Origin: a virus
Virus record (IMG/VR): IMGVR_UViG_3300042465_006905
Location: 1 to 53,787 of that record
Strand: one strand, 5' to 3'
DNA length: 53,787 bases
Below are positions 23,001-28,501 of this stretch, piece after piece (position 1 is the stretch's first letter; each line of letters opens with the position of its first letter). Position numbers and translations under genes: made by a program. Below the pieces are notes generated by a model. That model ran no database searches and was not told the origin of the DNA. It saw only the letters and a list, made by a program, of their open reading frames with translations.

Positions 23001-24433
23001 CATATCGTGCCGCAGCCAATGTCAGTGCATCTGCCAACTTTAATTATGATACATTTGAGTTACTAACTGGTGAGGAAGTTGGCAATGCCAATGATAGAGT
23101 AATTGCTTATATTGCCAGTAACCAAGTTGACAATCTAGATACAACCACAGCACTTGGCAGTGAAGTTGCCAGATCACGAGATAACCAATATTGGCTAACG
23201 CAGTACTTCACTGGCATCGAATATCCCGGCGTGCAAGTACAGGGATTAAAATTTAACGCCAATGTTGCAGACCAGGCTCTATTAGACACAGTTATTCAAA
23301 GTCGTTATGTTGACACAGGCCTGGGAAGCAGACCGGAAGATATCAACGTTGACGGCGGTGCCTACATTGATTATTATTCCAGTCATGCCCCAGAGGAACT
23401 ATTACCTGGTGTTGTGCATGAAAGTGTAGACATCAGCGTGTTTACAGAAGAAGTAGTGGGATCTGCAAATTTAACTGTAGTTCCCGATGGTGTTACCTTT
23501 GCCTACAGAGAATTTTTTGATATCAATGGTAACCATGAGTACTTCCGCATCAGCGGATTTGCAACTACTCAGTTGATAGCCAACATAGACATTGATTCTA
23601 CAGTGATATTTGTTAGTAACAGTTCAGGGCTACCAACACCAGACACATATTTGGCAGTGCCTGGTCGCGTATTCATTGGCGGCGAGTTGATAACTTATTG
23701 GGAAAATGACAAAACTACTAGTACCTTGAAAAATATTCGTCGAGCAGTGGGTGGCACATCCAATCAACAGCATGAACAAGGAACAACGGTATATGATGTT
23801 AGCCAGGCTCAGCTGATTCCAGGTCTAAATCCTAGAACTGCAATAATTTCTAGCAACTCATCTTTCAGCAGTAATACATCAATCAACTACTGGAGATCAA
23901 ACGCCAGTAGTTCTGTGTTCACCGTGGCTGACAATCCCACTTATAAAGTAACCTTGACAGGAAATATCTCTGCCAATGTCGGAGATGTTGTAACACAAAG
24001 ATTTGGTAACGCTAATGTTGTTGTTCGCGGCAATGTAACCAGTGGCAAGTCTGTGGCAGTTGTATATCAGAGTGGAATCTTTACCACAGCCAATGCAAAT
24101 TGTGTGCTGTACATCAACGGAACTATCACCAGCGTGGCACCAAATGCTGTTGCTATACTGGGGTCGGTCAACTCCGATGGAACAGTTCAGATTACATCCA
24201 CTTCGGGCAATGTGTTAATCAAGCAAGACAATCTTGCTTGGCTAGATTACGACTTTAGGGATCAGGGATTGCAGTTCCAAGACGCAGAAAATTTACCTGC
24301 TAGAGCATTCTTAGGCGAAGGTGCAACCACATCAACCCTTGTACTAGATGATTATTATACTAACGAAGATGATACAACTACAGTAAATAACATTATGATG
24401 TCAGAAAACAACCAATTGTTAATTAAGGAATAA
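11090..24433 (+). CDS. Giant baseplate/tail structural protein (4,447 aa)
   Basis: One uninterrupted 13.3 kb gene with no internal stop. Position after gp6 and the N-terminal FLPAIFQTDTNEKFLNATLD and YYWLPNGPDAVDVYAG segments suggest a greatly enlarged gp7-like baseplate protein; this is an inference. Visible modules, with approximate residues: 180-210 beta-sandwich motif (GGTYKFNLGQQGNRFWIQT); 637-690, 767-835 and 842-900, three related units ending in S/TGTVxL; 2113-2155 (DAWQPGVDYLLGSIVEYKN) and ~3950-3990, CBM5/12-like patches; 2538-3190, seven FG-GAP-like repeats ending in GAP/GSP/SAP plus an aromatic strand; ~3855-3925, paired GTGY...P.V.I.G repeats. These modules suggest host-surface or glycan contact. 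Base composition looks uniform along its length. Confidence 0.8.
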   Translation: MAANTSTLKFLPAIFQTDTNEKFLNATLDQLTSEADLRRVNGYIGRKFAPTYKTADNYVAEPTAARQNYQLEPSVVVQNKQESTVSLFSTYIDLIQQVSTLGGNTSDHSRMFANESYTFDGLFDFDKFGNYNNYYWLPNGPDAVDVYAGTVDTEETFVVTRNLAVNGYNFSGKGAGANPVLTLARGGTYKFNLGQQGNRFWIQTEPGVAGTKASQSNVGTRNVYGVASNGASIGQIVFTVPRKTAQDNFSQLTLAATVDIATTFGYTQIQHQLLSVLLQTYPGVFDGVTTDLNRKTLIFTNSEEDDLKWETPGVFDKSDEPFDFVAYDPGEVVETADRRGVWTIDLQASDGGDYLVVLIPSAAVEINQRVYVSSGINNANQQYWLERTNFYSLVPENTAALDRLYYQDGSNPNLFGLIQIVESEGYSIDVASNIIGQKSYTSPNGVIFTNGLKIQFDDTVTDPVYSGNEYYVEGVGASIQLIKTTDLVTPEAYAVDGLSVPDYITINRDSIDHNAWSRSNRWFHIDVIQATADYNNTVASPDQAYRAQRPIIEFEGHLQLFDAGRVAKKPVDLLIDDGTITDAMNQLEGTLVTAAPTSVLLEVENTDPTYGIIDIYAAGVGYELNDILTVTGTISATAWSAGATATTGVYYSYNNNLYLATTSGTFSTELPVHTAGTKSNGTVSLLYSGANATLKVTEISETGGVTKLTVSAGGAYAIPVVSGIVLTGGTGTGARANLTYRLQSVNFESYGSGFFYDAQPTVTIDSTFAWTAGATAEQFKYYSYLDTTVAAKPITYYYQATSVGTFASTAPSHTSGSTLNGTVSLQFLGVTNIPTWQAPDTWSTWAVSGTAISNNYYTYGNKYYLATGAGTFGSTAPTHTTGSVTSGTVPLLYKGKILNLNTNGTALTLPGIETVTLNKSRVYSLTFASKGTGYTAVPKVTLSSPAVMTPIRAVFADDFDPSIQNSIFVISAVDTTGGSASDTKVHLTLADDYEVLEGNCLNVTSGDNAGYNFWYTGSSWNQGQLKTSVNQSPLFDIVDINGVGLGDTTYYPVSSFAGTAIFSYKVGTGSADRILGFPLSYRNFNSIGDIQFTNNFDSETITYASGTSTVSVPVNYNFLKQNTSISAYDNRNIWTKNTEDTKQYQVFSFAYTTSNYFPVDILPEEENTIPYTKVFVNNQLLKSSDYSYTLVGSRQTVRVDYTLLKENDKVDILIYSRSVSKTGYYEIPNSLDYNSKNANFSSLTLGQIRSHITKIKENTKLAVDVGSTFSGLRDIRYKGNGGNIVQQSAPAMYSNIFLTDKNLNFAQSIDYSAREYTRFKNKFLELATKLDIANVTDIAAIVDAILKNINNIKNKTFPWYYSDMVPYGDNANVINYSIINPLTKQYEITQVFEDTKLSNLAVLVYLNGVQLVNGIDFSFLQDRSAILLGDTITLVAADKLKIVEYNDTDGSFIPETPSKLGLYPKFVPQRFTDTSYITPVEVIQGHDGSITPIFNDIRDNLLLELEKRIYNNIKIDYDTHIFDLYDHLPGKFRTTDYSLTEFNQLLSNKFLRWVGDNRVDYSTNEYFVSGNPWTWNYKKFKDRVDGAMLPGTWRAIFSHFFDTYRPNTHPWEMLGFGKKPTWWEERYGAAPYTGGNTLLWDDLETGYIHAGPTAGTDTRFARPGLSQIIPVDEYGDLLSPEKWATSTFDSLKANSSYSVGDQGPVEFAWRTSSYFPYALQYALALAKPGYYFGSLINVDRYYRNTTIDQLVNTESRQRITPTTVVVNGDTTAGTVVRSAGYLNWIRDYVLSLGMNPVTAIRTYLDTVNVQLGYKVGGYTDKNFIQLLAEQGSPTNTSNSIVIPTENYSIQLNSSTPIRKAVYSAVVVERTENGFTVNGYNQNSPFFTIIPSMANNNFYIVEVLKRRGIIYKDYQNIKLTVPYGFEFNTEQQVVDFLISYGRFLVAQGFKFDTQDDNLGETRNWVLSTKEFLNWAQQGWKSGSIIVLSPVYNELVNIQPDGVINVIDNTPNGTKLLDQNSDFIKNTQFTESRIGNKFTLKSLSNQTICLADLTVVQYEHAILFDNVTVFNDILYVPELGNRQFRLKLVGSKTGSWTGTLSPPGFVYNSTLVDAWQPGVDYLLGSIVEYKNLYYTALTNIVADSEFVQDKQWRQINSGDIKTGLLPNFTHSAKRLQQVYDVDNLPSDMTLEGYGTSLIGFRKRGYLSNFGLDETSQVKFFQGFIKEKGTLNAITGLTNAAVNEWTSGIDIYEEWALRVGEYGSLTTDQIVEVELDETVITANPTAIQFLDSGEIEPLKDVVSFHPTDLYKAPAGFTKNLFFNRNGLAETINDIQTAGYPSLIDVDETLFSFTKYNELDTVIAKIGPGYYIWVAKDYANEWNVYRVTETQINVVNLTYNIDNLMTVEFTDAPGLVRGDIFAIKSFDSRLDGFYQVYTVSETRKVQVAIVNDGVGVSTGIDNSRSSTIKELKNINGYGVYYKLQSARLSSLTDANNIIPLKGWEAGDKLWVDSADADGNWGVYNKVDAWNSTSELLTDESASINGQFGTTISSNKLANNLFVGSPQYTNIDGSTGIVKTFSRVGTTVRQTSKFDARSNLAGNFGQTITASDYVVAIGAPLSNSARGYVYIQNLATAELQILTSNTAATGDCFGNAIAIADDNDWMYIGAPGTNAVYIYNYQDNVTIKSNTITYGSADTVGTTYTTVYTPASKYALSISDQYKNYVVDVDFTLSGNVINFVNPPTVLDTKISVLQSKYYENTGTVPVPVDVVAGDMFGDAVATTDDGKTLIVGAPGQSSGAGAVYIFKRFEESYNSNLDNIYDSAKNFGTYTKVYINGSIQSSSTYTITNNTRLSFNNPLALGQVVLVVSTDWVLVQKITEPTASAGNQFGSSIAIDHLLGSTFYVSAPNTLQATGESGAVYRYSDTAKVLGSITAASTPEYTISSIKNGGSTFNSNIGIYINSYYVDLSSAVVTANVAYSPSIGDMTTWANVAIPAGYADPATCVDLINTAKIPLVTATTTADGFFTISTTNKVANNKLSIVNNGSNLFDLVGITPYGLDQVIAHPVGSIGFGFASRIKYSPETATLLVSSIEDDVYYEAEIDAGKTTFDQRATRVIDIVKSSGSVFVYELLSDAETGTNNTGIMSYVQHIKSTGLGSNDQFGIGLDINKDLILVGAPGNDSIAPGAGAVHVYTNMSQIQSWNKIRYQEAKVDLDNINRFFIYDKTTELIRTTLDYIDPVKGKILGIAEQDLDFKTALDPAVYNAGNRTNISNNSGFHWNERQVGKLWWNLNDLRYIDYEQGDLIYRTNNWGKLFPGSTVQVCEWIKSKFPPAQYIINGGDGVPLYTNVYCVVTTVIGGVITPEYYYWVIDKQSAAPGKHFSVSILSNIIENPQLQGIPYGFMSKNNAIGLVNVQNYLNAVNSVLHIDYQKFYNDNSVHTEYELVKEGQPNIQLPTRIIDKLIDSLSGIDSIGQVVPDPTLTESNKIGLNTRPVQTLVIDRSMAVENFVKYVNGVLIKYPIVYQYSLLGIEKVDPVPPSTEYDKVVTTVEDIGYIDTRASIANALPVGYRVLVTSDSSNSGLWTIYTLDSDRVFVISRIQYYNTALYWDKVDWYAEDYDPTGRITYTVTAYKDIATLTLAAGDIVRVNYDDNGQFSIYRTTADLILERVGIENGTIQLKSTLYNLAAGQMGWDEDRFDTVRFDQTPSIEIRNILTALRDDIFIDSLGAEFNKLFFIIVNYILQEQKSVDWIFKTSFISIFHNLRELSQPPSFVLDNQEYYLDYINEVKPYRTIVREYVVDYTGSDTVGSNVTDFDLPSLYNKTLGKYRPPSGELSGDTTLINITPEYQYWKQYHTYTIDTIEISNPGTGYVIEPSVTVTGGGGTGATATAAIWGNGAIRSVTVTNSGTGYTSRPEVRINGTGTGGLAAARIVNRTARQFDSVLKFDRTAYDSDVLLWTSANSYASGSVVAYNGQAYRAAANVSASANFNYDTFELLTGEEVGNANDRVIAYIASNQVDNLDTTTALGSEVARSRDNQYWLTQYFTGIEYPGVQVQGLKFNANVADQALLDTVIQSRYVDTGLGSRPEDINVDGGAYIDYYSSHAPEELLPGVVHESVDISVFTEEVVGSANLTVVPDGVTFAYREFFDINGNHEYFRISGFATTQLIANIDIDSTVIFVSNSSGLPTPDTYLAVPGRVFIGGELITYWENDKTTSTLKNIRRAVGGTSNQQHEQGTTVYDVSQAQLIPGLNPRTAIISSNSSFSSNTSINYWRSNASSSVFTVADNPTYKVTLTGNISANVGDVVTQRFGNANVVVRGNVTSGKSVAVVYQSGIFTTANANCVLYINGTITSVAPNAVAILGSVNSDGTVQITSTSGNVLIKQDNLAWLDYDFRDQGLQFQDAENLPARAFLGEGATTSTLVLDDYYTNEDDTTTVNNIMMSENNQLLIKE

Positions 24434-24435
24434 AA

Positions 24436-25443
24436 ATGGCGATAAAATTTAGTCAATTACCAAAAATAGGCTCACTGAGTGCTAATGTAATTTTGCCGGT
24501 GGTAACGATAGGCGCATCGTCAAATGTACTTGGAGTTGCAACATATACTGTGTTCAGCGACTTTGTTAACTTGGTTACTGGCAACACCGTTGCCAATTTA
24601 CAAAGCAATGTCTCAAGTTTGCAATCTAATGCAGCCGCACAGGATACCAGTATAAACTCGCTGAGTTCTAGCATAAGCGGGCAAACAACAACTATCAATA
24701 TACATACAGGACAAATTACTTCATTACAGGCCAACAGTGTTAGCTTGGCCTCAGACATAGCCAATGTCAGTGGCACAGTATTGGGCGGTGTGGTCAACAG
24801 CATAACAGTAACAACACCGTTAGTTAAAGCAGGTAATGCTACCTATCCCAATCTGTCAATTGGTGTGGCAACTACTAGTACTGGTGGATATGTAACTAGC
24901 ACTGATTGGAATATATTTAACGACAAAGCACCAACTGCAGAACCAACCTTCACTGGCACAACCACAGTGGCAACACTGGCTACTGGCAATATTGCACCTA
25001 GCGCCAATGCCACAGCTAATATTGGATCGACCAGCTCGTATTATAACAATGTCTTTGGTATTAACTTTTATGGTAAATCTGTTTCGTCGCAGTACGCCGA
25101 CTTGGCAGAGATGTACTTGCCTGACGCAGAATATCCAGTGGGAACTGTGGTAATGATTGGCGGAGAAGCTGAAATCACTGCTTGCCAACCCAACTCAAGA
25201 GCCATTGGTGCTATAAGTGCCGATCCTGCATACCGAATGAACTCAGACCTAGAGAACGGAGTATTTGTGGCTCTTAAAGGACGAGTACCTGTGTTTGTAA
25301 AAGGGCCAGTACGCAAAGGACAAGACCTGGTAGCAGACACATGCGGTTGCGCCATTGCAATGGTGGGAGGTACGGCATTTGCCGTTGCATTGGAAACAAA
25401 TGACGATGCAGGCATCAAACTGGTTGAAGCCTTAATTTTATAA
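24436..25443 (+). CDS. Tail-fibre-like protein with conserved C-terminal domain
   Basis: A 335-residue protein. Residues ~1-50 form a small head (MAIKFSQLPKIGSLSANVIL). Residues ~50-110 are a heptad-like Ser/Gln/Asn stretch, probably a trimeric coiled coil. The C-terminal ~135 residues start at NIGSTSSYYNNVFG and continue with SQYADLAEMYLPDA, GTVVMIGGEAEIT and ALKGRVPVFVKGP. This C-terminal domain is paralogous to that of the protein at 29,677-31,197, where the motifs read AQYADVAERF, GTVVELGGIKEIT and VSGRVPVRVIGP. Such C-termini are common on cyanophage-type fibres. AAGGA lies 7 bases before the ATG. The receptor is unknown. Confidence 0.7.
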   Translation: MAIKFSQLPKIGSLSANVILPVVTIGASSNVLGVATYTVFSDFVNLVTGNTVANLQSNVSSLQSNAAAQDTSINSLSSSISGQTTTINIHTGQITSLQANSVSLASDIANVSGTVLGGVVNSITVTTPLVKAGNATYPNLSIGVATTSTGGYVTSTDWNIFNDKAPTAEPTFTGTTTVATLATGNIAPSANATANIGSTSSYYNNVFGINFYGKSVSSQYADLAEMYLPDAEYPVGTVVMIGGEAEITACQPNSRAIGAISADPAYRMNSDLENGVFVALKGRVPVFVKGPVRKGQDLVADTCGCAIAMVGGTAFAVALETNDDAGIKLVEALIL

Positions 25444-25454
25444 GCAAAAATAGC

Positions 25455-25462
25455 GATAAATA
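25455..25462 (+). promoter_or_regulatory. Putative T4-type late promoter
   Basis: GATAAATA matches 7 of 8 positions of TATAAATA. It is only 4 bases before the ATG at 25,467, so a transcript starting about 6 bases downstream would begin inside that ATG and favour the next in-frame ATG at 25,500. Confidence 0.5.
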
Positions 25463-25466
25463 ACAT

Positions 25467-26150
25467 ATGGAACAAGATAAACAGCAGGACACACCAAAAA
25501 TGGAAACTCAAACACCAGACCGCAAACCCAACGAAACCGGTGGAATTCATGTGCAAGGGCACATTAAGATTTTTGATCCGGAAACCAAAGAAGTTTTCAT
25601 AAACAAGCGCAATGCCATCCACTATGAAAACATTTCCGTGGCCCTGGCACAGAACTTGAGCAACAAGGCCCAGAGTTTTATCTACGAAATGCACTTTGGG
25701 AATGGTGGTACTGCCGTTGACCCCACTGGCGTTATCAGTTACCTGCCTGCCAATACAAATGCACAGAACAGTAACTTGTACAATCCCACCTATTTTAAGA
25801 TTGTCGACGATACCAGTGTTAAAAACACAGATCCTGCTAGAAATAAGATCACAGTACTGCACACTCCGGGCAACATCTACACAGACATCCTGGTAACCTG
25901 CCTGCTGGACTACGGCGAGCCTGCTGACCAAGCGGCTTTTGACAACAGTCAAAGTTTAAATGGTGACTACGTGTTTGACGAACTGGGACTAAAAGCTCGT
26001 AGCCTTGATGGCAGCGAAGGTCTAACCACCACAGGCCTGTTGTTGACACATGTGGTGTTCCATCCTGTGCAAAAGAGTCTAAACAGACTTATTCAAATCG
26101 ATTATACTGTGCGAATTCAAACTCTAACCGACTTGAGTTCAATAGGATAA
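25467..26150 (+). CDS. Virion structural protein, baseplate-associated
   Basis: A 227-residue protein. After a polar N-terminus it has GIHVQGHIKIFDPETKEVF, then NKRNAIHYENIS, and ends with VVFHPVQKSLNRLIQIDYTV. This pattern occurs in conserved structural proteins of marine T4-like phages encoded near the fibre genes; I do not know a defined role. Two starts are possible. ATG 25,467 has no clear ribosome-binding site and overlaps the predicted transcription start. ATG 25,500 has AGGA at 25,486-25,489 and would give 216 residues. The longer form is listed because the promoter is only predicted. Confidence 0.65.
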   Translation: MEQDKQQDTPKMETQTPDRKPNETGGIHVQGHIKIFDPETKEVFINKRNAIHYENISVALAQNLSNKAQSFIYEMHFGNGGTAVDPTGVISYLPANTNAQNSNLYNPTYFKIVDDTSVKNTDPARNKITVLHTPGNIYTDILVTCLLDYGEPADQAAFDNSQSLNGDYVFDELGLKARSLDGSEGLTTTGLLLTHVVFHPVQKSLNRLIQIDYTVRIQTLTDLSSIG

Positions 26151-26156
26151 ACCACG

Positions 26157-27374
26157 ATGAGCTATACCATATACAAAAGTAACGGACTACAACTACTGAC
26201 TCTATTAGACGGTACACTAGATACCAGCACTGGCCTGAACCTGGTAGGTAAAAATTACATCAACTATGGTACAGTTCAAAATGAAAACTTTGTTTGGCTG
26301 TTGGAAAACCAAGCCAGTGCCACTGCTCCGCTATATCCATTGACTGGTCAACTGTGGTACGATACTGCCACAGCCACTTTGAAATATTACACCGGTACTG
26401 CATTTAATCCACTGGCTATTGCAGGAAATTCTAGTGTTACGGTGGGACAATTGGAAACTCGATTGGCGGCCAATGTTGCCGCTTTGTATTCGGGATTAAC
26501 CGCCAATGTGATCACTGTGACCGGTTTGGTTACTGCGGCCAATACTGCAATGAAACTGTATGTGGACGCCAACAATGCCATACAGTTATCACAAATTACC
26601 TCAGCCAACACAGCAATTGGTGCTATACAGGCCAATGTTGGCTCATTCTACACCTATGCCAACACAACATTTGGAACCAGCAACTATGGCAATGCCAACA
26701 TAGCCGCATACTTGCCAACCAGTACAGTGATCACCGACATCAATGCCAATGTCACAGCGGCCACGGCCGCTATTGTGTCAGCCAATGTTGCCATGCAACT
26801 GTATGTGTCAGATCTCAACGGAGTACAAATAACTAGAGTTACCGGAGCCAATGCCTCAATTGCTGCCTTGTCAACAAATGTGGGAAGTTTTTATACCTAT
26901 GCCAACGCAACATTTGGAACCAGTAACTATGGCAATGCCACTGTAGACGCATACTTGCCAACCAGTACAGTGATAACTGGCATCAACAGTAATGTGGCCA
27001 ATGTGGTTTATAGTGTCACAAACCTTGACGCATCATTACGAGACTACATAGACACCGGCAATGTTGGCGTTAATAATAGATTTGCGTCGGGTGCGGCAAG
27101 CATTGCCGTCCTTAGTGCCAACCTTGGTGCATTCCAAACTTATGCCAATACAACTTTTGGCACCAGTTCGTATTCCAATGTTATACTGGCTGCCAACTTG
27201 CGAGCTCTGGCCAGTAATGTGTCAACCACTGCCAACATTGTTGCAACACAAAGTGTTTACTCCAATGGCAATATTACAATGACTTCCAATATTGCTCGCA
27301 ATGTATATGTTGAAAGTTATGCACCCGGACAATTTCAAGGCAATATTGGCGATATCTGGTACCAGCTTTATTAA
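26157..27374 (+). CDS. Tail-fibre-like protein with 81-residue repeats
   Basis: A 405-residue protein. The N-terminal ~85 residues (LDGTLDTSTGLNLVGKNYIN; NENFVWLLENQAS; LTGQLWYDTAT) form a module also found at the start of the proteins at 28,502 and 29,677, probably the part that docks the fibre on the virion. The rest is Asn/Ala/Val-rich fibre sequence with three repeats of exactly 81 codons, each containing GSFYTYANTTFGTSNYGN or a close variant. The last ~25 residues (YAPGQFQGNIGDIWYQLY) are similar in style to the end of the 28,502 protein (NAIGNNGDFWFQYQ). It starts 6 bases after the preceding stop. Fibre function is inferred from repeats and context. Confidence 0.7.
   Translation: MSYTIYKSNGLQLLTLLDGTLDTSTGLNLVGKNYINYGTVQNENFVWLLENQASATAPLYPLTGQLWYDTATATLKYYTGTAFNPLAIAGNSSVTVGQLETRLAANVAALYSGLTANVITVTGLVTAANTAMKLYVDANNAIQLSQITSANTAIGAIQANVGSFYTYANTTFGTSNYGNANIAAYLPTSTVITDINANVTAATAAIVSANVAMQLYVSDLNGVQITRVTGANASIAALSTNVGSFYTYANATFGTSNYGNATVDAYLPTSTVITGINSNVANVVYSVTNLDASLRDYIDTGNVGVNNRFASGAASIAVLSANLGAFQTYANTTFGTSSYSNVILAANLRALASNVSTTANIVATQSVYSNGNITMTSNIARNVYVESYAPGQFQGNIGDIWYQLY
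26634..27209 (+). repeat. Three coding repeats, 243-bp period
   Basis: Repeat units begin at 26,634, 26,877 and 27,120, spaced exactly 243 bp (81 codons). The first two are nearly identical over about 120 bp, including the segment encoding YLPTSTVIT. The third keeps the TYANTTFGTS core but has diverged after it. The fixed spacing suggests duplication inside the fibre gene, or a structural repeat of the shaft. Confidence 0.85.
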
Positions 27375-27376
27375 TT

Positions 27377-27547
27377 ATGTCAATAACTTCTAATGTGTCA
27401 TTGCCTATTAGGATTAAAACAAGTAGTAATACTTGGTCTAATGTTGCAAATGTAAAAATTAAAACAACCTCTAATACATGGAGTAATGTAAAGGCCATTT
27501 GGGTTAAAGATACTATTACTTGTGACTGGAAACAAGTGCATGGCTAA
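27377..27547 (+). CDS. Small protein with W-motif repeats (56 aa)
   Basis: A 56-codon ORF starting MSITSNVSLPIRIKTSSN that fills the gap between two fibre genes. It begins 2 bases after the upstream stop and overlaps the glycine-rich adhesin gene by 8 bases. It contains two copies of an IKTxSNTWSNV unit, then AIWVKD and WKQV. The C-terminus of the next protein has the same pattern (VGGVWKPVNTLAVKV; DVWRGIQAAWVKQ; WKLM). The shared motif and tight coupling argue that it is a real gene, perhaps a small fibre-tip or adhesin-associated protein. I know no named family. No strong ribosome-binding site is visible before the ATG. Confidence 0.6.
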   Translation: MSITSNVSLPIRIKTSSNTWSNVANVKIKTTSNTWSNVKAIWVKDTITCDWKQVHG

Positions 27548-28496
27548 TCAGCTAGTTAAACGATTTGTATACAACGGTGGCACAGAGTCTTTTACTGTGC
27601 CCGCTGGTTTTAAATCCGAAGTTGATGTTTACCTCTGGGGTGCTGGGGGTGGAGCAGGCGGTGTAGACGGCAACGGTCCTGCAGGCAATGGTGGCGGCGG
27701 CTGGTATTACAACAACTCAGTCACTTTGGCCGCAGGTGATACAGTATTGGTTGCAGTGGGCGGCCCCGGAGGCGGCGGCGGTAGCAGTTCCGGTGGTGGT
27801 GGTGGTTCAGCAGGTGCAGGATACACAATATCTGTCAACGGAAAATATTTAAATGGTGGCCGTGGTGGAAATGCAGGCCCAGCAGGTTGGTCAGGTGGTG
27901 GCGGTGGCGGTGGAGGAGCCACCTTGTTGCTGGTCAATGGGTCAACAGCATACTTTGCTGCCGGAGGTGGCGGTGGCGGTGGCGGTTCAAATAATCGCGG
28001 TGCTTCTTCAGCCAGCAATCCCACTGCTGTTACCAATGGAAATTCCACAGGTGGAGACTGTCCCGGTGATGGCGGGGGTGGTGGCGGGGGTGGAGGTGGT
28101 TCGGGTGTAGGCGGCGGCCCAGGATTTGACAATGCCTATGGGGGACTTGCAGGCAGTGCAGGTAGCTCAACTGCTGGAGCAGTGGGCGCAGATGGCAACA
28201 GCACAGGCGGGACCAACAGCCCATATTGGCCGGGCGGGATAGCTCAGGGTGGAATTGGCACAGGATCGGGCGGAAGCCCGGGGCAGGCGGTGTTGGTCTT
28301 CTCGGGTGGCGGAGCAGGCCGTGTAAAGGTTGGCGGAGTGTGGAAACCGGTAAATACATTAGCAGTTAAAGTAAGTGATGTTTGGCGCGGAATTCAAGCC
28401 GCTTGGGTAAAACAAGATGGTGAATGGAAACTTATGCCCAGTATTGGCATTCCCACTTCTTTAACTACCACATTTAGCAGAAACAATTTTGGATAA
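27540..28496 (+). CDS. Glycine-rich adhesin-like tail protein
   Basis: A 318-residue protein. It opens with FTVPAGFKSEVDVYLWGAGG, the entry motif of glycine-rich phage tail domains. About 190 residues of Gly-rich sequence follow, with runs of up to seven or eight Gly broken by Asn, Ser and aromatic residues. Comparable architecture occurs in Gp38-type receptor-binding adhesins, where polyglycine-II helices pack together and loops contact the receptor; the homology is not proven. The C-terminal ~60 residues carry W-motif units (VWKPV, VWRGI, AAWVKQDGEWK). ATG 27,540 was chosen because a TTG start at 27,522 would lengthen the overlap with the 56-aa ORF. Confidence 0.7.
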   Translation: MANQLVKRFVYNGGTESFTVPAGFKSEVDVYLWGAGGGAGGVDGNGPAGNGGGGWYYNNSVTLAAGDTVLVAVGGPGGGGGSSSGGGGGSAGAGYTISVNGKYLNGGRGGNAGPAGWSGGGGGGGGATLLLVNGSTAYFAAGGGGGGGGSNNRGASSASNPTAVTNGNSTGGDCPGDGGGGGGGGGGSGVGGGPGFDNAYGGLAGSAGSSTAGAVGADGNSTGGTNSPYWPGGIAQGGIGTGSGGSPGQAVLVFSGGGAGRVKVGGVWKPVNTLAVKVSDVWRGIQAAWVKQDGEWKLMPSIGIPTSLTTTFSRNNFG

Positions 28497-28501
28497 AAAC
28501 A

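Noticed and set aside
25068-25952. Antisense 294-codon ORF spanning the ends of two plus-strand genes
   Set aside because: No recognisable motif, odd Cys/Val-rich composition, and it crosses a real gene boundary and a promoter-like site. A shadow is more likely.
27707-28132. Antisense proline-rich ORF of 141 codons
   Set aside because: It is the complement of the glycine-rich adhesin; Pro runs mirror Gly codons.
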